Shown here in pieces: positions 24,251-32,756 of a DNA stretch of 34,741 nucleotides; the stretch's first letter is position 1; each line of letters starts with the position of its first letter. The translations under genes and the position numbers were made by a program. Source of the DNA: Ignavibacteriales bacterium. Lineage in GTDB: Bacteria > Bacteroidota > Ignavibacteria > UBA10030. The DNA is taken from positions 1-34,741 of the forward strand of contig JACPUH010000024.1 of NCBI GenBank assembly GCA_016192345.1, in the 5' to 3' direction. Under the pieces are notes generated by a model. The model was not told the origin of the DNA. It made no database searches and worked only from the letters and a program-made list of their open reading frames with translations.

Positions 24251-26491
24251 ATGACAATCGTTCGAACCATGATGCTCGTGCTGATGTGTTCCACGGCGCT
24301 GTTTGCCCAGAAGGCGCTCTACCTCGAAGAGATCAAGAAGGCCGTGGAAAAGGGGTGGAGAGACCACCCTGCTTCGGTTGAACAATGGAAGCGGACACAC
24401 GAGCCGAACGTGCTCTGGGGTTACAATTCCCCTGGCGGTCCGATCTACCTTGCCGGAACACTTTCATTCTTGTATGAAGAGACAGGGGAACGGATGTATG
24501 CAGACCGTACTGCAAAACTCCTGGCGGAGTACGGGGATCTCCGGAATGTCCTTCCTACAGGGTTTGAAAAAACCCGTGCGGAATATGTCAACGGGGTTCC
24601 CGCGATCTCCAATTTCTTCATCATGCCTCCCTATATCCGTGCTTATTTGAGGATCAAAGACAGCGGGGTGCTGAATGCCGGCATGAAAAAGAAAATCGAG
24701 GAGGATGTCTCAAAAAGCGCCGATTTTATCTTCCATTTCCCTGAATGGGGAACACATAACCGTGCGATGCTCAGGGCCGAATGCCTGATGTATGCTTCCA
24801 AAGCGATGCCGAACCACCCGAGCGCGAAGAAATGGAAACAGATGGCAGAAACCATCGCGTCCGACAACCTCAAGCAATGGGAGGTCGAGGATGCGACCGG
24901 TTATCACAGTGTCTGGCTGATGTCGCTCTATTCCTACGCCGAGGCAGCCCATGAAACAGAGTTCTTTCGTTCACCCATCACGAAGTACTACCTCGACTAT
25001 TTTGTCAACCTGATCAGTCCCAATGGCACGGTGCCGGAGTTCGGTGATTCGCGATGGTGGTCGGGGGTGGAAGGGTTGCGCTTTGTCGGTGTCTTTGAGA
25101 AAGGTGCAACAGTGTACAAAGACCCCGCGATGAAATGGGCGGCCCGGATGACACTCGAGACACAAAAGAAAGGGCGTGACACGCTCGGTGTCGGGGACGG
25201 ATACTATCTTTCCGACGCGTATCGCTGGACGGATGAATCAGTTGTGACACAGCGGCCAACCACCTTGAGCCGGGAAGTCCTGGATGACATGATCGGAAAA
25301 AAGGTTGTGTTCCGGAACGGCTGGGATCCGACGAGCACCTACCTGCTGCTCAATTATCGTGACGAAGGGGATGGCGGATGGCTGTACCGGGAATACCTGC
25401 GGCAGACCATTTCCGTCGAAGAGGAAAAGATGCATCATGGCCATGCCGATGAAAATAACATCGGGCTTCTCATGAGCAAAGGTTCGGTTCTGCTCACCGA
25501 CGCGGACTACCGGAGCGACCTGCCGAGCGGAAAGTTTGGATCATGGCGGCAGGACTATTTCCACAACCGGATCGTGGCGCGCAAGAACAAGCGCGACCAG
25601 AACCAATCCGTCATGGAGTTCGTCCAGAACTCCGGTGCGTACCGCGCTGTACGGACCACGAAGATCGACTTCCTGAATCTTCGGGAGGTCGATATGAGCA
25701 GGACCCGCCTGATCGACGACAATCTCGGATACCGATGGGACCGGATCGTGACATACGTCAAGGAAGATGATTTCTTCATCGTCGTGGATGGGATCAAAGC
25801 GCTAAAATCCGATTATTTCACATTCACGAACTTCTGGCATACGAACAATCTCCTTTCCCGCGGAAAGGAGTACTTTGACGTTGCCACCGATTCCATCGGA
25901 TCGTTCCGGTTTCCCACGCAACGCTCCCTCTTCATTCATTTCCCGGAGACGTACGCAAAGACGTCCGGCGTCGAACCGATCAGCCGCAACTGGCGGACCG
26001 AGCAAGCGATCTATCAAACCATCTCCAGCCAGTACAAGACGGGAGACACAGAAGTGTTCGTAACGGTTCTGATTCCTCACGACCGGAAGGAAAACCCTGA
26101 ACGCTATCTTGGCAAAGTGAAACTTCTTCCGGTGACCGTTCCTTACAAGGCGGTTGGACTGGAGATCGATCGGGGAGGATCGAAATCGTATCTCGGCATC
26201 AAGATCGACCTTGAAAGTGAGATTGCCCGTGAGAACATCCGCCCGCGTTACCTCTATTCGCTGGGGAAAGTCGGATATGGCGATTTTGAGACCGACGCGC
26301 ACTATTTCTTTGCCACCGTCTCCAAAACCAACCTCTCTTATTCTGCTTCGAACGTGCTGAAGGTGCTCTATAAAGGGAAGCCACTGATGGAAGCCCTGCC
26401 GAATATGCATGGTTTACAGCTGGACGGTGCGCCCCCGCGAACAGCTATTACCAAGTGGAGACATTGGGAGGATACGGTCCCCATCCAGTAA
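24251..26491 (+). CDS. secreted heparinase II/III-like polysaccharide lyase
   Basis: 746 residues with a signal peptide (MTIVRTMMLVLMCSTALFAQ, cleavage near residue 20). An alpha/alpha-toroid domain (about 25-335) includes THNRAML (168-174) and PEFGDSRWW (262-270), both typical of the family. A beta-sandwich domain begins near FRNGWDP (354-360) and carries HHGHADENN (396-403), the conserved histidine/aspartate motif of heparinase II/III-like C-terminal domains; Asn-170, Tyr-218/His-219 and His-397/His-399 are candidate active-site or metal residues. The family cleaves uronic-acid-containing polysaccharides such as heparin, chondroitin-like chains or alginate by beta-elimination, in the periplasm or outside the cell. 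AGGAAG a few bases upstream is a good ribosome binding site after a 73-base gap. The lyase assignment is strong, the polymer unknown. Confidence 0.88.
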   Translation: MTIVRTMMLVLMCSTALFAQKALYLEEIKKAVEKGWRDHPASVEQWKRTHEPNVLWGYNSPGGPIYLAGTLSFLYEETGERMYADRTAKLLAEYGDLRNVLPTGFEKTRAEYVNGVPAISNFFIMPPYIRAYLRIKDSGVLNAGMKKKIEEDVSKSADFIFHFPEWGTHNRAMLRAECLMYASKAMPNHPSAKKWKQMAETIASDNLKQWEVEDATGYHSVWLMSLYSYAEAAHETEFFRSPITKYYLDYFVNLISPNGTVPEFGDSRWWSGVEGLRFVGVFEKGATVYKDPAMKWAARMTLETQKKGRDTLGVGDGYYLSDAYRWTDESVVTQRPTTLSREVLDDMIGKKVVFRNGWDPTSTYLLLNYRDEGDGGWLYREYLRQTISVEEEKMHHGHADENNIGLLMSKGSVLLTDADYRSDLPSGKFGSWRQDYFHNRIVARKNKRDQNQSVMEFVQNSGAYRAVRTTKIDFLNLREVDMSRTRLIDDNLGYRWDRIVTYVKEDDFFIVVDGIKALKSDYFTFTNFWHTNNLLSRGKEYFDVATDSIGSFRFPTQRSLFIHFPETYAKTSGVEPISRNWRTEQAIYQTISSQYKTGDTEVFVTVLIPHDRKENPERYLGKVKLLPVTVPYKAVGLEIDRGGSKSYLGIKIDLESEIARENIRPRYLYSLGKVGYGDFETDAHYFFATVSKTNLSYSASNVLKVLYKGKPLMEALPNMHGLQLDGAPPRTAITKWRHWEDTVPIQ

Positions 26492-26540
26492 GAAGATTTA
26501 AAAAGGACGTGGGTCAAGGATTCCCAGATAATGTCAGAAT

Positions 26541-26578
26541 CTCCGGGACAGGTTTTTTCCCGGGGTGATTTACCGGAG
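26541..26578 (+). promoter_or_regulatory. alternative hairpin pair upstream of the second aldolase gene
   Basis: CTCCGG at 26541-26546 can pair with CCGGAG at 26573-26578, and CCGGG at 26543-26547 can pair with CCCGG at 26559-26563, whose loop holds a run of six T. The two pairings share bases and exclude each other, as in attenuators. The segment lies in the 138-base gap between the heparinase-like gene and the aldolase. No typical T-run follows the outer stem, so a simple intrinsic terminator is not supported, and regulation is inference. Confidence 0.3.
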
Positions 26579-26629
26579 AGATAGAACAAATAAATCAACT
26601 CACAATACTTGATGTCCAGGCAGGAGTCT

Positions 26630-27457
26630 ATGAATCTCGGAAAACAATTACGCATGCGCAGAATCTGGAATCACGAACGCGCTGTCATCATCCCGTTCGA
26701 TCATGGCCAATATGGAGGAGTGCCAAAAGGTCTTGAAGACCCCCGCCGGCTTACCGAACGGATCGCCGGAACCCCTGCCGATGCAGTGTTGGTGACGCCC
26801 GGCGTTCTTTCCACGATCGCTTCATCAGTAGGTGATCTTGGCGTTGTGCTGCGGTTGGATGGTGGATTTACAAAATATACTCCGCTTGCGGGGGACTATG
26901 AGGCGGTCGTGAGCCCGGACTACGCAGTATCTCTCGGCGTTGACGCAGGGATCGTGTTTACTTTCGCCGGTACGGCGTTCGATGCACAATCGCTTGCGCG
27001 GCTGGGCCGGACCGCCGAGGCAGCAAGCCGGTGCGGCTTGCCGTTGATCTCGGAAGTCTTGCCCCCGAGCCTGCTCAACAATCATTTTGAACGCGAGATC
27101 TTTACCGTGAAGGCGAAAGGAGGAACCATCGCGGAGGAAACGCTTAACGTCTCCCGCATTGCCGCGGAACATGGGGCCGATATCGTTAAAACCCGATATC
27201 CCGGAAGTGTGCGTGAGCTTCGCTCCGTTGTCGATACATGCGGAGCGAAAGTCGTTGTGGCGGGAGGACCCCAATCCGGGAAAGGCGACCAGGCGTTGCT
27301 CCAGTTTGCCCATGACTGCGTCGAGGCTAACGTTGCGGGAATTGTGTTCGGCAGGAATGTGTGGCAGCATCCGAAGATGGAGAAACTGATCGGCGCACTC
27401 TGTGCCATCGTGCATGAAAACGAGACGGTTGCCAAAGCAATCAAATTATTGAAATAG
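26630..27457 (+). CDS. DhnA/LsrF-type class I aldolase (copy 2)
   Basis: 275 residues from the ATG at 26630, chosen because AGGAG lies just before it and its N-terminus lines up with copy 1; an ATG at 26612 or TTG at 26609 would add six or seven residues. IIPFDHG near residue 20 ends the first barrel strand, GADIVKTRYPGS carries the Schiff-base Lys-187, and VAGGPQSGKG and FGRNVWQHP form the phosphate site, exactly as in the paralogue at 11692. It probably cleaves a ketose bisphosphate in the cytoplasm. The following PfkB kinase gene, 33 bases downstream, is of the 1-phosphofructokinase/tagatose-6-phosphate kinase type, so kinase plus aldolase would turn a hexose phosphate into triose phosphates. 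Sequence divergence from copy 1 suggests a different ketose substrate. Confidence 0.87.
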   Translation: MNLGKQLRMRRIWNHERAVIIPFDHGQYGGVPKGLEDPRRLTERIAGTPADAVLVTPGVLSTIASSVGDLGVVLRLDGGFTKYTPLAGDYEAVVSPDYAVSLGVDAGIVFTFAGTAFDAQSLARLGRTAEAASRCGLPLISEVLPPSLLNNHFEREIFTVKAKGGTIAEETLNVSRIAAEHGADIVKTRYPGSVRELRSVVDTCGAKVVVAGGPQSGKGDQALLQFAHDCVEANVAGIVFGRNVWQHPKMEKLIGALCAIVHENETVAKAIKLLK

Positions 27458-27490
27458 GAGAAGGCCGAACCTCCGGTTCAGTGCAATTCC

Positions 27491-28420
27491 ATGATCACCA
27501 CCATCACCCTAAACCCGATGCTTGATAAAACCGTGCATATCGACAAGTTGATGCGCGGCTCGATTCACAGGGCGACCGCCATGGAGCTTGTTGCCGGCGG
27601 AAAGGGAATCAATGTGGCCCGGCAACTGAAGTTGCTGGGTGTTCAATCCGTGGCAACAGGATTCCTGGGGGGTGCGGTGGGATCCATGGTTATGGATTTG
27701 CTTCGGCAGGAGGGGATTGAGAACGAGTTTGTTCAGACCGACGTTCCGACGCGCGAAGGAGTGACGTATCTTGAATCCGATTCGACCTCCACCGCGGTAT
27801 TTGAACCCGCCCGGCAAGTACCCGTAGCGGGGGTTCACGAACTCAACAAGAAATTTCACGCACTGTTTCCCAAGAGCTCATGGGTCGTTTGCAGCGGGAG
27901 TTCTCCCGGTTCGGAAGCGGACGACCTGTACTATGAAGCCGTGCTTGCCGCACACCAATATGGTATCATGAGTGTAGTCGATTCGTATGGCGAGCCGTTC
28001 AGGCTTGCCTTAAAGGCTGTTCCTTCGCTGGTGAAGCCGAACAAAGATGAGTTCGAGCGAGCGTTTGGTACCTCACTGCAAAACGGTGACGATTTTGTGA
28101 AGGGACTCCACCATCTTCTGGACTTGGGAATACAGTACGCCATTATCACGGATGGCCCGCGTCCCTGTTATGCTGCGGTGCGGGGGCATGTCTGGAAGAT
28201 CACGCCACCTGCCATCAGGACCATAAACCCTGTCGGGTCCGGCGATGCTATGGTGGCAGGCATCCTTTATGGCTTTAGTCAGGGATGGAAGTTCGAACGC
28301 TGTTTGACATGGGGAGTTGCCGCCGGAGCCGCAAATGCGCAAAAGTGGGGGGTGGCAAATTCCGATGTTCAGGAAATCCTTGCCCTCGAGTACCAGATTC
28401 GTGCCCAAAGACTCCATTAA
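27491..28420 (+). CDS. PfkB hexose-phosphate kinase (1-phosphofructokinase/tagatose-6-P kinase type)
   Basis: 309 residues. ITTITLNPMLDKT (2-14) is the typical opening of the FruK/PfkB/LacC subgroup; AGGKGINVARQL (35-46) is the first PfkB signature; VKPNKDE (181-187) lies in the substrate region; NPVGSGDAMVAG (246-257) contains catalytic Asp-252. This subgroup phosphorylates fructose 1-phosphate, fructose 6-phosphate or tagatose 6-phosphate to the bisphosphate, using ATP, in the cytoplasm. The preceding aldolase gene supplies the natural next step. It is clearly different from the ribokinase-like PfkB protein at 8031. With ManA producing fructose 6-phosphate, a minor-phosphofructokinase role is plausible. 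The family is firm; the choice among the three substrates cannot be made from sequence alone. Confidence 0.88.
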   Translation: MITTITLNPMLDKTVHIDKLMRGSIHRATAMELVAGGKGINVARQLKLLGVQSVATGFLGGAVGSMVMDLLRQEGIENEFVQTDVPTREGVTYLESDSTSTAVFEPARQVPVAGVHELNKKFHALFPKSSWVVCSGSSPGSEADDLYYEAVLAAHQYGIMSVVDSYGEPFRLALKAVPSLVKPNKDEFERAFGTSLQNGDDFVKGLHHLLDLGIQYAIITDGPRPCYAAVRGHVWKITPPAIRTINPVGSGDAMVAGILYGFSQGWKFERCLTWGVAAGAANAQKWGVANSDVQEILALEYQIRAQRLH

Positions 28421-28464
28421 TTAACCCATTTCGTCCCTTGTTCTCTGGAATACTGTTTGCGGTA

Positions 28465-28479
28465 TCGTTTATTAAACGA
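28465..28479. promoter_or_regulatory. perfect 7-bp inverted repeat, candidate operator
   Basis: TCGTTTA at 28465-28471 and TAAACGA at 28473-28479 are exact reverse complements around a single central T. The element lies in the gap before the methyltransferase module, one base before ATG 28481 and ten before ATG 28490. The one-base spacer rules out a stable RNA hairpin, so a DNA-binding dimer (LacI- or GntR-like) is the natural reading. No regulator gene is in the window, and the site is seen only once here. Confidence 0.35.
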
Positions 28480-28489
28480 AATGCCACTA

Positions 28490-29530
28490 ATGAATAACAG
28501 ACTAAATGATGCAATGGAATGTCGCCCCTCCGACCGCGTTCCATTTGTCCCGGCGATCTACGAACACAAGGCCTGGTTTGTTCATTCGACTCCCTCCGTC
28601 GTATGCCGGGATGTGAAGTTGTTCACGGAAGCGTTGCTCGCAGAATATGAGTCCGTCCGTCCCGATGCTCTCACGGTTGGCGTCGATGTCTACAATGTTG
28701 AGGCCGAAGCTGTCGGCTGCAAAGTACGGTACTACGGAGAGGGAGATTCTTCCGTCCCTGCAATTGAGCCCGATACGGTTCTGTATCACGGGGAGGATGA
28801 TATTGGGAGCCTTCGCATGCCCGATCCTTCAAAGGATGGCAGGATGCCGGTGAATGTCGAGGTGGCAAAGAATGTTGTGCAGGCGTTGGGAAAAGAGATA
28901 CCGGTGCGGGGAGCGGTGTCTGGACCGTTTTCCATGGCGGCCAGCCTCGTCGGACCGGAGAATTTTCTCATGTTGACCATCACCCAGCCAGCCCTCGTCC
29001 ACGAAGTCATGAAATTCTGCGCCGAGGTGATTAAACAGTATGCAACGGCGTTTGTCAGAATCGGATGCGGCGTTGTGATTTTTGACTCACAGTCCTCCCC
29101 CGCCTTGATTTCGCCGGACATGTATCGTGATTTTGTTCTGAAGCCGACCCAGGAACTCATTCGTTCACTGCAAACGCTTGGCGTGAACAACGTCCCCTTG
29201 ATCGTCGGCGGAAATACCTCGGACATTCTCGAACCGTACCTTGAAACCGGGGGCAACAATATTCTCTGTGACTATCCTGCAAACGCCGGTGAATTTCTCG
29301 CACGATGTTCGGCGGCACGCCGGGCATTTCGCCGAAACATTGATTCATCCGATTTCATCACAACGACTCCGGAGAAGCTCCGCGCGCGAACGAGAGAATG
29401 CTTGGACGAAGGAAAAGGATATCCCGGATTCATACTGGGGACGGCTGTTGCCCCATTTGGAACACCGTTGGAACACCTGCTGGCCATCAAGACGGCAGTT
29501 GAGGAATATTCGAAGAAAGGCTCAGCCTGA
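28490..29530 (+). CDS. uroporphyrinogen decarboxylase/MtaA-like protein without zinc ligands
   Basis: 346 residues from the ATG at 28490, which places MNNRLNDAMECRPSDRVP at the N-terminus as in relatives; an ATG at 28481 adds three residues. The fold is the URO-D/MtaA TIM barrel: RPSDRVPFVP near the start, GPFSMAASLVG in the middle, and FILGTAVAPFGTPLEHL near the end. In MtaA-type methyltransferases the segment LHICGNT carries His and Cys zinc ligands; here it is LIVGGNT (about 29199-29220), so both are lost. It may be a non-catalytic partner, a corrinoid-protein-binding subunit or a methyltransferase with another mechanism. The next gene is a second, zinc-ligand-bearing member, followed by corrinoid and MtaB-like genes. 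Haem biosynthesis is unlikely because no other haem genes are near. Confidence 0.8.
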   Translation: MNNRLNDAMECRPSDRVPFVPAIYEHKAWFVHSTPSVVCRDVKLFTEALLAEYESVRPDALTVGVDVYNVEAEAVGCKVRYYGEGDSSVPAIEPDTVLYHGEDDIGSLRMPDPSKDGRMPVNVEVAKNVVQALGKEIPVRGAVSGPFSMAASLVGPENFLMLTITQPALVHEVMKFCAEVIKQYATAFVRIGCGVVIFDSQSSPALISPDMYRDFVLKPTQELIRSLQTLGVNNVPLIVGGNTSDILEPYLETGGNNILCDYPANAGEFLARCSAARRAFRRNIDSSDFITTTPEKLRARTRECLDEGKGYPGFILGTAVAPFGTPLEHLLAIKTAVEEYSKKGSA

Positions 29531-29553
29531 AGGACCGACAGGGGGTACACAAC

Positions 29554-30699
29554 TTGAACGAATCCATGACTGCACGGAAACGAATTCTGACAGCGATGCG
29601 ACGCGGGATGCCCGACCGAGTGCCGGTGATTCCCGATATTTCCAACATGGTCCCGGCCCGGCTTACGGGAAAACCGTTCTGGGACATCTATTTGCATGAA
29701 AACCCGGCCTTGGACGAAGCCTATGTGAATGCCGTGAAATACTTCGGCATCGACGGTTGGTACATCTACGACAACGCCACGATGTACGAGCAGCCCGCGT
29801 GGAAGCAGAAAATCATCCATACGGCAAAAGATGAACTGCATGTCCGCCGCTGGGTGGAAACCCCCTTCGGTGAGCTCGAGGAGGTCATGTGCTACCCGGT
29901 CAGCGACCCCCCATGGGCCATGAGCGGAATGGTCAAGGACATCGGCACGGACTTTCCGAAACTCCGTTGGTACCTCGAGCAAAAGGCTCTCGATGCGATC
30001 ACGAAGAACCGGAACAAGATCGGCGAACAGGGAATCTACGGGGTGGCAATCGAAACGTTCATGGGATTCTGGGTCTGGGCTCGGGAGGGAGGATCGATGC
30101 AGGCAATCCAGGATTTTTTTCAGCAGCCGGAGAAGATGCCCTTGATCCGGGATACCTATCTTGAGTTCGTCGAACGGGCGGCGAAACGGATCCTGCAGGA
30201 CAAACCGGATGAGATTCTGATCGCTGGGTCGTCCTCGTCCCTGAGCCTGAGTTCCCCGAAGATTTACAGGGAATACGACTTGCCGGCCATCAAGATCATA
30301 TCGTCGCTCTGCAACGAAGCCGGCGTTCTTTGCCACCAGCAGACCTGTGGAAAATCCCGCCAGATTGTCGAAATGAACTATCGTGAGACCGCCGTCAATG
30401 TCATGGAGCCGCTCGAGCGGCCCCCGGGTGGAGACGTGGATCTTGCCGAAGTGAAGCAGAAGTTCGGCGATAAATTCTGTCTGAAGGGGAATGTGAATAC
30501 GTTTGAAACCATGCTGAACGGCAGCGTGGAAGATGTCAAGCGGGAAGCCATGGCTTGCATCGATGCGGCGGGAAAAGAGGGTGGCTTCATCCTGTCAACC
30601 GGCGATCAGTGCGGCAGGGACACTCCCGATGAAAACCTCTTTGCGCTGGTCGAGGTCGCCAAAACGTACGGACGTTATCCGATGGACCGATCTCTTTAA
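29554..30699 (+). CDS. MtaA-like (URO-D family) corrinoid methyltransferase
   Basis: 381 residues from a TTG at 29554, supported by a GGGGG ribosome binding site seven to eight bases upstream; the ATG at 29566 is an alternative. MPDRVPVIPDIS (19-30) and the closing GDQCGRDTPDEN (350-361) are family signatures. His-261 and Cys-265 (HQQTC) with Cys-353 are candidate zinc ligands, with wider His-to-Cys spacing than the HxC of typical MtaA. Such proteins transfer methyl groups between a methyl-corrinoid protein and a thiol or tetrahydrofolate-type acceptor, or demethylate a substrate. It is 23 bases after another URO-D-like gene and 24 bases before the corrinoid-protein gene, clearly one unit. 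In a bacterium the acceptor is probably tetrahydrofolate, but that is inferred. Confidence 0.83.
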   Translation: MNESMTARKRILTAMRRGMPDRVPVIPDISNMVPARLTGKPFWDIYLHENPALDEAYVNAVKYFGIDGWYIYDNATMYEQPAWKQKIIHTAKDELHVRRWVETPFGELEEVMCYPVSDPPWAMSGMVKDIGTDFPKLRWYLEQKALDAITKNRNKIGEQGIYGVAIETFMGFWVWAREGGSMQAIQDFFQQPEKMPLIRDTYLEFVERAAKRILQDKPDEILIAGSSSSLSLSSPKIYREYDLPAIKIISSLCNEAGVLCHQQTCGKSRQIVEMNYRETAVNVMEPLERPPGGDVDLAEVKQKFGDKFCLKGNVNTFETMLNGSVEDVKREAMACIDAAGKEGGFILSTGDQCGRDTPDENLFALVEVAKTYGRYPMDRSL

Positions 30700-30723
30700 C
30701 AATCTCTCAAGAAGGACGACACC

Positions 30724-31359
30724 ATGAAGGAACTTCAGGAGTTGGCAGACCATCTTATCAACGGCTATGCAGACCGGGTTGCCGCGGTCACACAGGATTT
30801 ACTCAACAAAGGGGCAACGCCGCAAACCATTCTCAATGACGGTCTCATTGCCGGAATGACTGTGGTCGGGGAGCGCATGCGAACGGGGGAGATGTACCTT
30901 CCGGAAGTTCTCCAATCGGCCAGCGCCATGCATGTTTCCCTCAAGATTCTGAAGCCGCATCTGGCAAAGGATGGAGTTGAATCCCGCGGGAAGATCATGA
31001 TGGGGACGGTGAAAGGGGACATGCATGACATCGGCAAGAACCTGGTCGGGATCATGCTTGAGGGGGCGGGGTTCGAAGTCATCGATCTAGGATTGAACGT
31101 TCAGCCGCAGAAGTTTGTCGAGGCAATTCAAACGCACCAACCGGCCATTATCGGTCTTTCGGCCATGTTGACGACCACGATGCTCAATATGAAAACCGCG
31201 ATCGAGGCGATCGCGCATGCCGGCCTTCGTTCGAAGGTCAAGATCCTTATCGGCGGCGCTCCGGTGAGCCAGAAATTCGCCGACGACATCGGCGCCGATG
31301 CGTATGCCCGCGATGCGGTCAAGGCCGTTGACAAAGTCAAAGAGTTGATTGCAGCATAA
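30724..31359 (+). CDS. MtaC-like methyltransferase corrinoid protein
   Basis: 211 residues. An N-terminal four-helix cap (about 1-85, with GMTVVGERMRTGEMYLPEVL at 44-63) precedes a B12-binding Rossmann-like domain with GTVKGDMHDIGKNLV (94-108); Asp-99, His-101 and Gly-104 form the DxHxxG motif whose His ligates cobalt from below. GLSAMLTTTM (144-153) and GGAPVSQ (near 177) complete the cobalamin site. The protein shuttles a methyl group between the MtaB-like protein encoded eight bases downstream and the MtaA-like protein encoded upstream. AAGGA about ten bases before the ATG is the ribosome binding site. Relatives serve methanol, methylamines, methoxyaromatics and glycine betaine; the neighbouring MtaB-like gene favours methanol or a methyl ester/ether derivative. 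No reductive activase gene is visible in the window. Confidence 0.94.
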   Translation: MKELQELADHLINGYADRVAAVTQDLLNKGATPQTILNDGLIAGMTVVGERMRTGEMYLPEVLQSASAMHVSLKILKPHLAKDGVESRGKIMMGTVKGDMHDIGKNLVGIMLEGAGFEVIDLGLNVQPQKFVEAIQTHQPAIIGLSAMLTTTMLNMKTAIEAIAHAGLRSKVKILIGGAPVSQKFADDIGADAYARDAVKAVDKVKELIAA

Positions 31360-31367
31360 GGAATTTC

Positions 31368-32756
31368 ATGACGGAAACTCAGGTTCGCACACACTACACA
31401 ACGCTCGCCATCGGGAAGGCGGAGGGCCTGATGTTCGGCCGGACCCCCAAACCGGTTTCATGCGGCTATGGATTGGAACTGGGTTCCGGCATGGTCTATC
31501 CCGAAATTAATTTCACACTCCCGATGATGATGATCGACGAGAGCACCTGGCCCTCGGTCGTCGCACAGTACGATGAGATGGGTGAAATGATCGGTCGGAC
31601 TGCAACAAGGCTTCATCTCAGGGGAGTGATGATCGAATTTGAGCTTCTTCCCCCCATGACGGAGAGGCCGGAGTGGGGAGCGGAAATCACCCAGGTACTC
31701 GACCGGCACCTGAAAACGATGTACGAGAACCATGGCGTTGCCGGGGCACTGCGCGTGACGCCGACCGATATCCGGGATGCAACACGCCCGCCGCCTCTGC
31801 GGAGCGGCATCGAATGGGAGACGTTGATGGCTTCCTTTGATGAATGTGCAAAAGCCGGGGCCCACGTTCTTTCGATCGAATCGGTGGGAGGAAAAGAAGT
31901 CAATGACGAAGCCATGATGTACGGGGATGTGGAGGGCGTGATCTTCGCTCTCGGAGTGCTCGCCCCCCGGGACATGGAACATTTGTGGACGAACATCGTC
32001 TCGACGTGCAAGCGCTACGGTGTCGTTCCCGGCGGGGATTCCGCTTGTGGCTTTGCCAATACCGCCATGCAGTTGGCTTCGCAAGGAATGCTCCCTGGGG
32101 TTTTTGCCGCGATGATCCGGGGGGCCAGTGCCGTCCGGAGCCTCGTTGCGTACGAATGCGGCGCCTTTGGGCCGTCCAAAGATTGTGCGTACGAAGGACC
32201 GATCCTGAAAGCCATCACCGGGGCGCCTATCGCCATGGAGGGGAAGTCCGCAAGCTGTGCACATTTCAGCCCCGTGGGAAACGTGGCGGCAGCCATGTGC
32301 GATCTCTGGAGCAACGAATCCGTCCAGAATATCCGCCTCTTGTCCGGCCCCGCCCCTGAAGCGTTCCTGGAACTCCTCACGTACGACTGCCGGTTGTTCA
32401 ATGCCGCCCTATCCTCCGGATCGGAGCAAACCTATCAACGAATGTTGGTCGATTCGGATGTGCATCACAGTCCGCAAGCTCTGGTGCTTTCTCCCGAATC
32501 GACCATTTGTATCGCTTCGGCGATCGTGCGGGAACAAACGCCGTACCGGCAGACGGTGGCAGCCGGACTGGAAGCGCTCCGCGTGATACGCGACGCCGTT
32601 CGGGACAAGACCCTTCCGCTCGCAGCGAAGGAACACCATTGGCTCGATAAAACCGAGTCCGCCCTCACGGCGCTGCCGGCCGAGGAGGAGGGGATGATGG
32701 ATTCGATGATCGAACGTTACGGTCATCTTTTTGCCCCTTCAAGCTACGGGCTCTGA
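31368..32756 (+). CDS. mtaB: MtaB-like methanol:corrinoid methyltransferase
   Basis: 462 residues, matching the length of MtaB from methanogens and acetogens. Motifs in order include LAIGKAEGLMFG near the start, IESVGGKEVNDEAMMYGD (170-187), GGDSACGFANTAMQLA (222-237), and YECGAFGPSKDCAYEGPILKA (262-282, quoted here only by its ends YECGA and GPILKA). Glu-171, Cys-227 and Cys-273 are the best candidates for the zinc ligands Glu-164, Cys-220 and Cys-269 of the Methanosarcina barkeri enzyme. The enzyme should activate methanol and methylate the corrinoid protein encoded immediately upstream. AAGGAA before the start serves as ribosome binding site. Other substrates are possible for bacterial homologues. 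The gene ends the methyltransferase block; a weak bulged hairpin (32758-32774) follows without a T-run. Confidence 0.88.
   Translation: MTETQVRTHYTTLAIGKAEGLMFGRTPKPVSCGYGLELGSGMVYPEINFTLPMMMIDESTWPSVVAQYDEMGEMIGRTATRLHLRGVMIEFELLPPMTERPEWGAEITQVLDRHLKTMYENHGVAGALRVTPTDIRDATRPPPLRSGIEWETLMASFDECAKAGAHVLSIESVGGKEVNDEAMMYGDVEGVIFALGVLAPRDMEHLWTNIVSTCKRYGVVPGGDSACGFANTAMQLASQGMLPGVFAAMIRGASAVRSLVAYECGAFGPSKDCAYEGPILKAITGAPIAMEGKSASCAHFSPVGNVAAAMCDLWSNESVQNIRLLSGPAPEAFLELLTYDCRLFNAALSSGSEQTYQRMLVDSDVHHSPQALVLSPESTICIASAIVREQTPYRQTVAAGLEALRVIRDAVRDKTLPLAAKEHHWLDKTESALTALPAEEEGMMDSMIERYGHLFAPSSYGL

Noticed and set aside
29272..30336. A 354-codon minus-strand open frame
   Set aside because: It lies opposite the two URO-D/MtaA-like genes and has no motif of its own.
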